Of a DNA stretch of 37,823 bases, positions 25,519-33,742 are shown one piece after another. Numbering within the stretch: the stretch's first letter is position 1; every line of letters starts with the position of its first letter. The notes beneath the pieces were generated by a model. It worked only from the letters and a program-made list of their open reading frames with translations, did not search any database and had not been told where the DNA came from. The stretch spans positions 1 through 37,823 of the forward strand of contig JAUXMV010000041.1 of the NCBI GenBank assembly GCA_030683155.1, given 5' to 3'. A program made the position numbers and the translations under genes. The DNA comes from Bacteroidales bacterium (GTDB lineage Bacteria; Bacteroidota; Bacteroidia; Bacteroidales; F082).

Positions 25519-26370
25519 TTAGTGAATCACAACAATCCTCCTTCTTAAAGTTACAGAATTACTTTTCAGTTCAATGAAATAAACACCTGATTCAGCAATT
25601 TCAACATTTGTTATTCTTTCTATATTTCTTTGTTTAATGACTTCTTGTCCATTTGCATTAAAAATACGCATTGACAAATCGTTGTTATATGGCATTTCAG
25701 ATGCAACAGTGAATCTGCCGGTTGAGGGATTTGGGAAAACTTTCAAATTGTCCGATTGATTGTTGCTTTCAACAGAATTGTACATATTTTCTGAAAATCC
25801 CAGTTCATTTATGGTTATCCTATAATAATTCTGGCTTGAATAAGGAATGACTTCAATCCAGCCCAGGTTGTTTTCAATTTTTACAGGAAGATACATTTTG
25901 CCAACAACTTCGAGCCAGTCGGTTAGTATTGAACTACCCCAGCCCACGAGCTGCAAGCGTCGGTAAACATATACGCTATTAGTACTGAAGTCGGACGAAG
26001 ATTTAATTGTATCGCCTTGGTTCAGGAGATTTGCAACATTAACAGTAGGAGTGTAAAAATTGAAAGTTGTGTCTTTTCGTTTTAGACCAATGCTGCAATT
26101 GATTAAAGGAGTAACTGCCACATAAGATTCTACAAAACCTAATGCGTCACCCGGATACCAGTTTCTTACGTAGAATTTTAGATCTTTTGCCCCATCGTTG
26201 TTTATGTCGATAGAAAAAGTGTCACTTCTGCTGGACATTGATGTACTCATTAACCTGGCAGGGGAAAATGTATGATGATACTTCATATTTGTATCGCCTG
26301 CAATAACAAAACTCTGCGCAAAAGCATCTAGCGAAAGAAAAAACAGCGCAATAAAGACGAACTTTTTCAT
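25519..26370 (-). CDS. Secreted protein with type IX secretion sorting domain
   Basis: A 283-residue protein with a signal peptide (cut near AFAQ, residue 19) and a C-terminal type A sorting domain (about 205-283) recognised by LKVFPNPSTGRF, an IFNANGQEV block and the final GVYFIELKSNSVTLRRRIVV strand. This sends proteins through the type IX system to the cell surface or medium. The cargo part contains DINNDGAKDLKFYV, a calcium-loop-like motif, but no recognisable catalytic domain. No T9SS structural gene is in the window. A 14-bp palindrome lies in its presumed leader. Confidence 0.85.
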   Translation of the reverse strand: MKKFVFIALFFLSLDAFAQSFVIAGDTNMKYHHTFSPARLMSTSMSSRSDTFSIDINNDGAKDLKFYVRNWYPGDALGFVESYVAVTPLINCSIGLKRKDTTFNFYTPTVNVANLLNQGDTIKSSSDFSTNSVYVYRRLQLVGWGSSILTDWLEVVGKMYLPVKIENNLGWIEVIPYSSQNYYRITINELGFSENMYNSVESNNQSDNLKVFPNPSTGRFTVASEMPYNNDLSMRIFNANGQEVIKQRNIERITNVEIAESGVYFIELKSNSVTLRRRIVVIH

Positions 26371-26395
26371 AGCCTATGTAATTGTTATGTAATTA

Positions 26396-26409
26396 TTTAT
26401 ACGTATAAA
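26396..26409. repeat. Perfect 14-bp palindrome upstream of the T9SS cargo gene
   Basis: TTTATACGTATAAA is its own reverse complement and lies 26-39 nt upstream of the ATG at 26370. A direct repeat of TATGTAATT (26375-26383, 26386-26394) separates it from the gene. It may be an operator or only A/T-rich chance. Confidence 0.45.
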
Positions 26410-26480
26410 ACTTCTGGTTTGCAAAAATTACTCTGATTATTTCAATCTGAATTTCATTTTATTAGTAAAAGATTCCCGCA

Positions 26481-27347
26481 TTATTTTTCAACTTCGATCA
26501 GCTCCTTCAGTCTTTTCATTGCTAAAGGAAACTTCATTTGCATAAATTCAAAATATTTTGGATCGGTGTCAACTTCAACCCTCAAAATGGTATCATTTCC
26601 GGAAGATATAAGCTGATAGTGTTCGCAGCTACCTGTCCATTTTTTCGTATTCTCATCGAGAAGCATCTCTTTAAATGCAACAATTTCTCCAATATGTTGA
26701 AATATAATTTGTTCATTTTCTTTGAGATAGATCACATTGCTATACATTCCACCACCAGAAGGTGAAAGAAAATGAATCCGCTTTCCAACAGACAACTCGC
26801 CTTCAAAATAAGAGCCTTCACAAAAAGGTTCAGTCCATTTGGTATACATTTCTTTGTCCCACATATGCTTCCAGATATCTGCCGGCTTAGCTTCAATTCT
26901 GATTTTAAAGACCAACTTTTCGATCCCATTGAGAAATAAGCGCAATACATCATGTACAAAATTGTCCCAGCCAAATTGAAAGTTTTCGGGCTTAAAATCA
27001 TCACCGGCATCGGCAAAGGTTTCAAGGCCAGTGTGTGTTAAGGTCAGTCTTGTTTGATTTCCTTGCTGTTCAAACTCCCACGTTACCAATGATTTTCCTT
27101 TGGAATGAGAAGGATGTTCCCAACTGTAAGCAATCAGTTTATCAGGGATAATTTCAGTGAAACGACATCGGTGGAGATAATTGCTGGAGTCTTCATTTTC
27201 GTAAAACCAAAACTCTTTTCCAACCTCAAACTTATAGTCGCGTACAGGAAAAAACCACTTTTTCAATGCTTTTTCATCAGATAACGCAGTCCAGACTTCC
27301 TCGATGGGGTTATCAAATATTTGAGATGATTGAACCGTTTTATTCAT
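26481..27347 (-). CDS. Tandem SRPBCC (AHSA1-like) protein
   Basis: A 288-residue cytoplasmic protein made of two START/SRPBCC ligand-binding domains. The first (about 1-145) begins VQSSQIFDNPIEEVWTALSD and includes IAYSWEHP and a TRLTLTHTGLE strand, as in AHSA1-type proteins. The second (about 147-285) repeats the plan from VFKIRIEAKPADIWKHMWD to LRVEVDTDPKYFEFMQ. Such domains bind hydrophobic ligands or act on chaperones; the ligand is unknown. Its start overlaps the upstream SRPBCC gene by 8 nt, so the two are co-translated. The duplication within one chain is unusual compared with the single-domain norm. Confidence 0.88.
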   Translation of the reverse strand: MNKTVQSSQIFDNPIEEVWTALSDEKALKKWFFPVRDYKFEVGKEFWFYENEDSSNYLHRCRFTEIIPDKLIAYSWEHPSHSKGKSLVTWEFEQQGNQTRLTLTHTGLETFADAGDDFKPENFQFGWDNFVHDVLRLFLNGIEKLVFKIRIEAKPADIWKHMWDKEMYTKWTEPFCEGSYFEGELSVGKRIHFLSPSGGGMYSNVIYLKENEQIIFQHIGEIVAFKEMLLDENTKKWTGSCEHYQLISSGNDTILRVEVDTDPKYFEFMQMKFPLAMKRLKELIEVEK

Positions 27348-27894
27348 TTAAACTGCTGTTTTCAAGAATATTCTTGAGATTTAACAAGCCTGTTTGCAGG
27401 TCATCTCCAATCATTTCTTCAAAGTCCATAAACAAAAGCATAAGATTCATGGGGTAATTCATTCGGCCGGTAAAACCCCATTTTACCAAAGTCTCGTTTT
27501 CTGAAACACTTTCAGTTGTCATATAAGCCTGATCTGTAGCTTCAAAAGGTTTGATGAAGCGTAATTCATACTCAATTCGTTCTCCGTCTGCAATGCTTGT
27601 GATTTCCTGTTCACCCACACCTACATCATCATCTTCACTTGCCCATGCAGAAACAAAACCAACCGTGCCATCAATTCCCCTGAAACTCTTTTCCATATTG
27701 GAATCCATGCTTGCCCACTTACTGAAATTATCCTGGTTTTTGAGAAATTTGACATAATCAAAAACTTCTTGTTTGGGTTTGCTGATAACAACTTCACGTT
27801 CTATGGCATAGTCATTTTTCACAAATAGTGCGATTACAAACGGAATCGCAACAATTATTAAGATTGCCAAAAGGACTTTTTTTAAAATTTTCAT
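27340..27894 (-). CDS. Membrane-anchored SRPBCC (polyketide cyclase-like) protein
   Basis: A 184-residue protein with one N-terminal hydrophobic segment (about 5-26: LKKVLLAILIIVAIPFVIAL) and a START/SRPBCC domain from about 30 (YAIEREVVISKPKQEVFDYV) to 180. The pattern KNQDNFSKWASMD, GTVGFVSAWAS and ETLVKWGFTGRMNYPMNLM is that of the polyketide-cyclase/dehydrase-like group. No enzymatic residues can be assigned. It heads a two-gene unit with the tandem-SRPBCC gene. Confidence 0.87.
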   Translation of the reverse strand: MKILKKVLLAILIIVAIPFVIALFVKNDYAIEREVVISKPKQEVFDYVKFLKNQDNFSKWASMDSNMEKSFRGIDGTVGFVSAWASEDDDVGVGEQEITSIADGERIEYELRFIKPFEATDQAYMTTESVSENETLVKWGFTGRMNYPMNLMLLFMDFEEMIGDDLQTGLLNLKNILENSSLNE

Positions 27895-27954
27895 AACATA
27901 ATAATTTTAAGTGAATTACAAAAATCTGCGTCTTTTAGAGTTATTTAGTAAGGT

Positions 27955-27962
27955 CAAATTTA
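27955..27962 (-). promoter_or_regulatory. Candidate -7 box of the SRPBCC gene pair
   Basis: The minus strand reads TAAATTTG, an exact TAnnTTTG match about 61 nt upstream of the ATG at 27894. No convincing -33 element is seen. Confidence 0.38.
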
Positions 27963-28012
27963 TAATAAATCAATGAACAACACTTTTACTTGCTTTTATT
28001 TTTTCAGACGAA

Positions 28013-28795
28013 TTATAGTCTTAAAAGTGGTTCAGCCAGCAGCATTGCTATATGGGCAAAAATGTGGGCAACAAAAGCGCTTTCCAAACCCCTTTTCCAG
28101 TATAAGTAACCGAAAATTATCCCACCTGTAAAATTGCCCAGCAATATATAAGCCAGCAATGCTATTGAAGGATTGCCGACCGCATAAAAAGCAACAGGAA
28201 AATGTCCTACCGCAAAAATTAACGCCGAGAATACAATTCCTATCCAATAAATTTCCGGCTTCTTTTCTTTAACAATCTTAAAAGCGAGCCAAACGATAAA
28301 GGTCATCAAACCAAAGCGCATCAAAATTTCCTCCGTTAGACCACCGTACAAAAATCTGGTGGCTAAACCGGGTTTTAGTTTCTCCCCCAATTCCAGAAAT
28401 TCTTCCGGCAACATTGGGTAAAAAATCAAACTGATCACACTGATTAATATACCTGCTATCAAACCTCCAGCAATGCCATGCTTAACAATGGTTTTAAAAT
28501 CCGGCTTAAAAAAACTTCTGCTGATCAACCATTGAAAGACAGGCAGTTGGAGATTCACTTTTTCAAAAAGTAGAATTCCTGCTGTGATTGCCACAATCAA
28601 CATTATTATAGGATTGATAAGCATAAGTAGCTTTATCTGCATCGGCGAAAATTTCGAACTTAAAATTTCTTCGGCTTCAGCAGGAATTGGAATTTCCATC
28701 GTCAGAACTGACATTATACCTGCAAGCCCAAATAAAAACAAAATGAATCCCAAAATCAATTTATTCCAGTTCATATGATTAGACTTTTTGATCAA
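28013..28795 (-). CDS. CPBP family intramembrane glutamic endopeptidase
   Basis: A 260-residue membrane protein of the CAAX-protease/bacteriocin-processing (CPBP) family. Motif 1 is the EE dyad in LTEEILMRFG, motif 2 is the FAVGHFP segment with its His, and motif 3 is the late HIFAHIA segment. About six to eight membrane segments are visible. Substrates of bacterial members are mostly unknown; the region offers no toxin or bacteriocin gene that would point to immunity. The ORF may begin at 28795 or at the second ATG (28774, MNWNKLI), which places the hydrophobic segment closer to the N-terminus. A 60-nt spacer separates it from the upstream ammonia-lyase gene, so the two may be co-transcribed. 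Confidence 0.88.
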   Translation of the reverse strand: MIKKSNHMNWNKLILGFILFLFGLAGIMSVLTMEIPIPAEAEEILSSKFSPMQIKLLMLINPIIMLIVAITAGILLFEKVNLQLPVFQWLISRSFFKPDFKTIVKHGIAGGLIAGILISVISLIFYPMLPEEFLELGEKLKPGLATRFLYGGLTEEILMRFGLMTFIVWLAFKIVKEKKPEIYWIGIVFSALIFAVGHFPVAFYAVGNPSIALLAYILLGNFTGGIIFGYLYWKRGLESAFVAHIFAHIAMLLAEPLLRL

Positions 28796-28855
28796 AAAGC
28801 AGCCTTAAGTATTTGCCTCATTCTAAGTTTGGTTTAAAAAGAAAAATACAATCCT

Positions 28856-31183
28856 TTATGAGGCTAATGCATTGGCAAACATCCTTTTAAAAATTGCTAT
28901 GGTTTCTTTCACAGCCTGTTCAGGGGATAATGCAGTATCCGAAATTCCGGAAACAACGCTTGAGATATCATGATCAACGGTTCCATCCTTTTTCCATTTG
29001 TTTATGGAAGCAGCCGTAAGGTAGGCAGAAAAATTATGATGCCCTGAACCTGGTCGTTCACCGATGATATGAATGATTCCTTTGACTTCAGTTTCATCTT
29101 TTTCATCACCATACAGCAACTCGCCGCAGGCATAACCTGCACGCACCCTGCCATGGGTAATGACTATATTCTCTTTGCCAACACTAAAATTATTCTCTTT
29201 TAATGCATTGGTTAATCCAGTAAGAAAGGGCTCCAAATGGTCTTCATCCATCAAAGCCCGTGGATTTAGTCCGTCTGATATTATTATTTGCACATCGGGT
29301 ATTTTGCTGCCCCATCGATCATGCATTTTTTCCAGAAGCCACTTGGAATCTTCACTTAATTTTTCACCTGATTCAGGATGATAAACATAATCTTTCCTAT
29401 CCTTTGAAAGTGTAATCAAAGGCAAAGCTGCCGGTATACCTGCAACGAAAGAAGGCAACATCTCTGACCATATGCTTACTTTGGCATCTTCGTAAAGTCT
29501 GTGCACCTCCTTGTCAAGTTCAGGATTTAATTCCCAAAAATGTTCTCCAAAGCCTTCTGCAATATTTACGCCTCTTTGTCGAATTCTCGACAAACATTCT
29601 TCCCCTTCAGCGTAGATTTCTGTTTGATTTCGTTTGTCTCCTTTGGCTTTACAATATTGAAAATAGACCCAGATAGGGTCTCCAAAATGTGTTGTCGGCT
29701 TGTCATCTTCATCTATTATATCAAGCTTTTTGAAAAAGTCCCACATCACATCGTTCACTTTATAACCAAACTTTTCACGTATTTTCACATGGTCATTGAA
29801 AGCAGTTGTTAAATAGCTGAGCATAGGATCATTTTTGGTTGGCAGCGCCATCAGATAGGCAGGATTTGCTGGCATCACCTGCTCAATACACCAGTCAAGA
29901 TCATCCAATGTAACATCCATGTGGAGTGTTGAGCAAATATCAAGACCAATGGTTAATCCATGCAATTTGCCCATTACAGTATCTTCAAGACAACATCTTA
30001 CAAGCTGTTCTTTGGTTCTGAAAACTTCAGGCCCAATAAAACCGGCAACGTCATTCACAAAAACCCACGGCGCTTCACTCAACGGATTTGCAGCAGCCAT
30101 TTCTGCTTTAAGGGCGCGTATAAAACCATATTTTCTGGATTCATGCACCACCATATCAAAACATTCTCCATGTCCGTTGGTAAAATCAGCGCCTTGGCCG
30201 GTTTCGCAATACAAGCCAAACTGACCGTTTCGCTTCTCTGCATGATCAAACATTTTTTCGATAGAAACATCAAATGTTTGGTTTGCATTCACTGTCCCTG
30301 CAATACTCTGAAACCAAATGCCTGTTGTGCCGGGTTGCATTTCTTCTGCTTTGGCCTGAACATCAATATGAGAAAGGACGCAGTTTGGGATGGTCTTTTC
30401 CAGACCAAAAGTCTTAATAATTTCGAACAATGCAGCTTCAATACGTGCAACAGATTCCGGTTCGCTTGAAACTGGATTTGTACCCAAAACAAGGTCACCA
30501 ACGCCATAGGACCAGCCATTAAAAACCTGCCATGCAATATCTTCCGTATTGTCCGTGGGTGAGTTTGGCTGAATCCGTGCACTCATATACCCTCTGGCTC
30601 CAATATTGCTTTTGGGCAATGGATTAAAAACTTTTTGCCCCACAGCAATCAAATCATCATTGCTCATTAGCTTAACGACACAAGCAATCACATCGCTGGT
30701 CAAAGAAGGCATTACAGACTTGATTGCGTCTTCTTTTTCAGAAAGTAAAAATTGTTTAAGTTCACCTATTGTCCAGTCTTGAATTTCGTTGTCTGAAGCG
30801 GTAGTTTGTTGAATCAGATCAAGAATGCCATCTTTAAACAGCACATTTTTATTCAAATCCCTTATTTTGGTATTTGACAGCAGCAGCCGTGCATTGGCTC
30901 TTGAAGATTCACTTTCGGCAGCAACGCCAATCGTCAGATCGCCTTCCTTAAAATCATTGGCCGCACCGACAATTTGTCTGTAAAGCGTTAAATCCATTTC
31001 AGCTTTGACACGATGGATATATTCAAAAATATCCTCACCATCAAATGGCTCATAAATAACGCTTAAGGGAGAAGTATTCTCATCAATTGATGGAATCCAA
31101 AAATTGCACCCATTGAGTAAAATCAGTGAAGCGCTCAACAGACCAGTTTGCGTGACAAAACTTCTTCGTGTTATTTGATTCAT
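28856..31183 (-). CDS. Ethanolamine ammonia-lyase, EutB-EutC fusion with Tat lipoprotein signal
   Basis: Adenosylcobalamin-dependent lyase expected to split ethanolamine into acetaldehyde and ammonia. Residues about 40-505 align with EutB; residues matching E. coli Arg160, Gln162, Asn193, Ser247, Glu287 and Asp362 are present as Arg203, Gln205, Asn236, Ser293, Glu327 and Asp415. Residues about 600-775 match the EutC core (IIISDGLNPRAL, HGRVRAGYACGELL, IGERPGSG). Residues about 506-598 are a linker in which I do not see the EutC N-terminal GRAG-type segment. The N-terminus reads TRRSFV followed by a hydrophobic stretch and LLNGC, i.e. a twin-arginine motif with lipobox Cys26. I use the ATG at 31183; an in-frame ATG at 31210 adds nine residues before the signal. 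No eut operon is nearby. It has a near-perfect promoter of its own. Confidence 0.92.
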   Translation of the reverse strand: MNQITRRSFVTQTGLLSASLILLNGCNFWIPSIDENTSPLSVIYEPFDGEDIFEYIHRVKAEMDLTLYRQIVGAANDFKEGDLTIGVAAESESSRANARLLLSNTKIRDLNKNVLFKDGILDLIQQTTASDNEIQDWTIGELKQFLLSEKEDAIKSVMPSLTSDVIACVVKLMSNDDLIAVGQKVFNPLPKSNIGARGYMSARIQPNSPTDNTEDIAWQVFNGWSYGVGDLVLGTNPVSSEPESVARIEAALFEIIKTFGLEKTIPNCVLSHIDVQAKAEEMQPGTTGIWFQSIAGTVNANQTFDVSIEKMFDHAEKRNGQFGLYCETGQGADFTNGHGECFDMVVHESRKYGFIRALKAEMAAANPLSEAPWVFVNDVAGFIGPEVFRTKEQLVRCCLEDTVMGKLHGLTIGLDICSTLHMDVTLDDLDWCIEQVMPANPAYLMALPTKNDPMLSYLTTAFNDHVKIREKFGYKVNDVMWDFFKKLDIIDEDDKPTTHFGDPIWVYFQYCKAKGDKRNQTEIYAEGEECLSRIRQRGVNIAEGFGEHFWELNPELDKEVHRLYEDAKVSIWSEMLPSFVAGIPAALPLITLSKDRKDYVYHPESGEKLSEDSKWLLEKMHDRWGSKIPDVQIIISDGLNPRALMDEDHLEPFLTGLTNALKENNFSVGKENIVITHGRVRAGYACGELLYGDEKDETEVKGIIHIIGERPGSGHHNFSAYLTAASINKWKKDGTVDHDISSVVSGISDTALSPEQAVKETIAIFKRMFANALAS

Positions 31184-31228
31184 GATTTTTAAATTGCAGT
31201 TTAGAAGCATTTTAGCATTGAACTACTG

Positions 31229-31259
31229 CAAAGTTAATCACAAACAACTCCGATTCAAA
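31229..31259 (-). promoter_or_regulatory. Consensus promoter of the ammonia-lyase gene
   Basis: The minus strand has TTTG (31259-31256), exactly 19 nt, then TAACTTTG (31236-31229): a perfect match to TTTG-N19-TAnnTTTG. The predicted start of transcription is near 31222, about 39 nt before the ATG. This is the best promoter in the window. Confidence 0.75.
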
Positions 31260-31316
31260 GAAACCAAATAAAATAAATGAAGATGTTTTAAGGCAATTTC
31301 AAATTTGGATTTCCTG

Positions 31317-33605
31317 CTAAAGCAGATTTCCTATCTTCAAAGACACGAAAAAAGTGCGCGGGCGCATTGGTCCATACATATAACCTGCATCTCTGAATGT
31401 GCCAAAATCAAAATCCTGCTGGTAGCTGTTGAAAAGATTCTGAACACCCGCTTCTGCCTTTAGCATCATACCATCAGCAATTTTGAAAGTATGAGACAAT
31501 TTCACATTCAATTCAAAAAAATCCGGAGTGGTTTTTATCTCATCATTTGGAATATAACCAGCAAAATGCGGAACTTTCATTGACCCAGTATAGAGTCCAC
31601 TGATGGTAGTGCTCAATTTAGGATTGAATTCCTTTATAAGGTTGAAATAGCCATAAACATTTGGTGACTTAGGCAAGGCTGTCAGCAGCTCACTTTCCGG
31701 GTCATCACTCCATGATTCAGGCTCTTTATAACGACTTCTTTGCAATGTAAAACCAGTTTGGAGCTGTATCTTCTGACTTATAACAGTTCTGTTTTCAACA
31801 TTGATTCCAAACACTTTTGCACCACTTCCATTGCGTCTTTCAACGATCATATTGCCTTGCTCATCGGTGTCGAGCGTTTCCAAAACAAAAACATCATCCA
31901 GTTGGGTGTAAAAACCTTCAACCATGAGGTTCGATTCCTTACCAAAGAGATCAAAGTAAGCGTCAATCGAGCTGCTAATGCTTTTTGAGTATTCCGGGCG
32001 AAGATTTGGATCAAGCTGAATGAGCATCACGCCGCCATTGACAGCAATGATATGAAGGTCTTCATCAAAGGCCTGTGGCGCTCTGAAGCCTGTAGAAATA
32101 CTTGAACGCCATTGTATTGCGGGTGTAATATTATTTAAAAAGGTAACCCTTGGGCTTACTATCACTTTTTCTATGAGGTTGTGTTTATCCATTCGTAAAC
32201 CAAGCATCAGACTTCCCTTTGGCAACTTCCATTGGCTTTGGCCATAAGCACCTGCAATCATAATATCCTGTTTCAAGTCACGATCATAACCGGGCATTAC
32301 ATCATGCATATTGTTTATCTGCAATTCAGTGCCTGCTACAAAATCAGCCTTTCCGAACAAAGCTTTTGCTTCTTTTCGTGTCCATTGCATTCCACCGACA
32401 AGCGTAAAATCTTTTGTAGCTCCGTATGCATTTAAATCTTGCTGAGCACCGTAATAACTTTGCCTGTCGATATGCTGTGCAGAAGTATAGAATGACATTT
32501 TTGAGCGTAGATCTTTAGAGTAATGATCATAAACCAATTCTCCGCCGTTAATCTGATGATCTGTCTGTTCAGTTATATCCGTTTCATGTGGCTGAAGATC
32601 AAATTTATTGCCACCACGCCTGAATTCACCAACATAATGATAGGTCAACGTAAGTTTCCCCTGATTTGAAGTCTTATAAAATGATCTTAATCCAAGTGAG
32701 TTTCCTTTAATAAGACCAATTTCTGAGAAACCGTCTCCGTTGGCATCATAATGATCACGGTTGCGGTTCACACCAAAAAGGTAGATGCCGGCCGCACGAT
32801 CGTCACTTATCAATGAACCGTTGAAAGAAGTATTTCTGTCGAATGATTTTCCGTTGATGGATGCTATGTTAAAACCACCTTCAAAGGAGTTTTTTACTGG
32901 TTCGCGTGTTATCACGTTGATAGTTCCCGCAATAGCATTTGATCCATAAAGAGCCGATCCTCCGCCTCTTACAACCTCAATACGTTCAATCATTGCGATT
33001 GGAATCTGTTCAATGCCATAAACACCACTCAAAGCGCTGAAAACTGGGCGGCTGTCGATAAGTATTTGTGAATAAGGACCTTCAAGGCCATTGATTCTTA
33101 CTTGTTGAAAACCGCAGTTTTGGCAATTGTTTTCAATCCTTAAGCCAGGTGAAAGCGATAGTCCATCGGCCATGCACATTGCGTTTCCGGCCTGGAGCAG
33201 ACCCGCATTGAGCACATTCACAATTACAGGAGCTTCCTGTCGGTTGGCCTCATAACGGTTTGCTGTCACAACCACCTCATTCAGTCCGATCCGGTCAGCT
33301 TCAAGATTGATTTCAAGCGCTTCAGAAGTTTTTCTCATGTTATAAGGAACTTCCATCGCTTTGAAACCCACACTTTGAATCCTGATGGTAAAATCTCCGG
33401 GTGGAAGTTTTTTTAGTTCAAAATGGCCTTGCTCATTGGTAACAGTGCCAATTGTGGTTCCTTTTATACTCACAGTTGCAAAAGAAACTGCTTCATTGTT
33501 ACTTACTATTTTTCCGCGAAGTACTGTTGGAGGTTCTGTAGCAGAAAGCGTAAAAATTACAGCTAAAAAGAAAAAAGTCAAAGCAAAAGACCTGTATGTT
33601 TTCAT
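31317..33605 (-). CDS. TonB-dependent outer-membrane receptor
   Basis: A 762-residue TonB-dependent receptor of the FepA/BtuB-like (non-SusC) type. After a signal peptide (about 1-22) comes a carboxypeptidase-regulatory-like domain (about 26-110), typical for Bacteroidota, with LNEVVVTANR as possible TonB-box region. The plug (about 115-235) includes ERIEVVRGGGSALYGSNAIAG. A CQNC motif sits in the plug just before the GFQQVRINGLEGPYSQIL segment. The barrel ends RPRTFFVSLKIGNLL. The ATG at 33605 is preferred over 33644 because it gives a normal signal peptide. Substrate unknown; corrinoid, siderophore or metal chelate are all possible. It lies upstream of the ammonia-lyase gene with 133 nt between them, but that gene has its own promoter. 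Confidence 0.93.
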   Translation of the reverse strand: MKTYRSFALTFFFLAVIFTLSATEPPTVLRGKIVSNNEAVSFATVSIKGTTIGTVTNEQGHFELKKLPPGDFTIRIQSVGFKAMEVPYNMRKTSEALEINLEADRIGLNEVVVTANRYEANRQEAPVIVNVLNAGLLQAGNAMCMADGLSLSPGLRIENNCQNCGFQQVRINGLEGPYSQILIDSRPVFSALSGVYGIEQIPIAMIERIEVVRGGGSALYGSNAIAGTINVITREPVKNSFEGGFNIASINGKSFDRNTSFNGSLISDDRAAGIYLFGVNRNRDHYDANGDGFSEIGLIKGNSLGLRSFYKTSNQGKLTLTYHYVGEFRRGGNKFDLQPHETDITEQTDHQINGGELVYDHYSKDLRSKMSFYTSAQHIDRQSYYGAQQDLNAYGATKDFTLVGGMQWTRKEAKALFGKADFVAGTELQINNMHDVMPGYDRDLKQDIMIAGAYGQSQWKLPKGSLMLGLRMDKHNLIEKVIVSPRVTFLNNITPAIQWRSSISTGFRAPQAFDEDLHIIAVNGGVMLIQLDPNLRPEYSKSISSSIDAYFDLFGKESNLMVEGFYTQLDDVFVLETLDTDEQGNMIVERRNGSGAKVFGINVENRTVISQKIQLQTGFTLQRSRYKEPESWSDDPESELLTALPKSPNVYGYFNLIKEFNPKLSTTISGLYTGSMKVPHFAGYIPNDEIKTTPDFFELNVKLSHTFKIADGMMLKAEAGVQNLFNSYQQDFDFGTFRDAGYMYGPMRPRTFFVSLKIGNLL

Positions 33606-33660
33606 CGGATAACGTTTTTGTTTCACAATGCAAAACAACTCCAATATACTTCGCTACGCC

Positions 33661-33678
33661 ATACCCAAAGATGGGTAT
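33661..33678. promoter_or_regulatory. Perfect 7-bp dyad upstream of the TonB receptor (operator candidate)
   Basis: ATACCCA, a 4-nt spacer and TGGGTAT lie 56-73 nt before the receptor ATG. On the minus strand the right half overlaps a TTTG that precedes TATATTGG (33650-33643) by 17 nt, a weak promoter-like pair. A regulator bound here would contact the -33 region. No T-tract follows, so it is unlikely to be a terminator. Confidence 0.5.
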
Positions 33679-33742
33679 TCGATCATCAGAATTGTATAAA
33701 AGATGAAAACAAGAAAAAGATATTCCGGAATTTGAGAAAAAA

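Noticed and set aside
28013-28795. Bacteriocin immunity role for the CPBP protease
   Set aside because: The family includes such proteins, but no bacteriocin precursor, transporter or leader peptide gene is seen around it.
31184-31210. Upstream start of the ammonia-lyase
   Set aside because: An ATG at 31210 adds nine residues with an early Cys before the twin-arginine motif. The ATG at 31183 gives the normal distance from start to signal and a standard leader length from the consensus promoter.
33606-33742. Cobalamin riboswitch upstream of the TonB receptor
   Set aside because: The receptor lies near a B12-dependent enzyme, so I looked for one. The spacer is only about 137 nt, A/T-rich and without a recognisable B12-box-like element; cobalamin riboswitches are usually longer. 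The same holds for 31184-31316.
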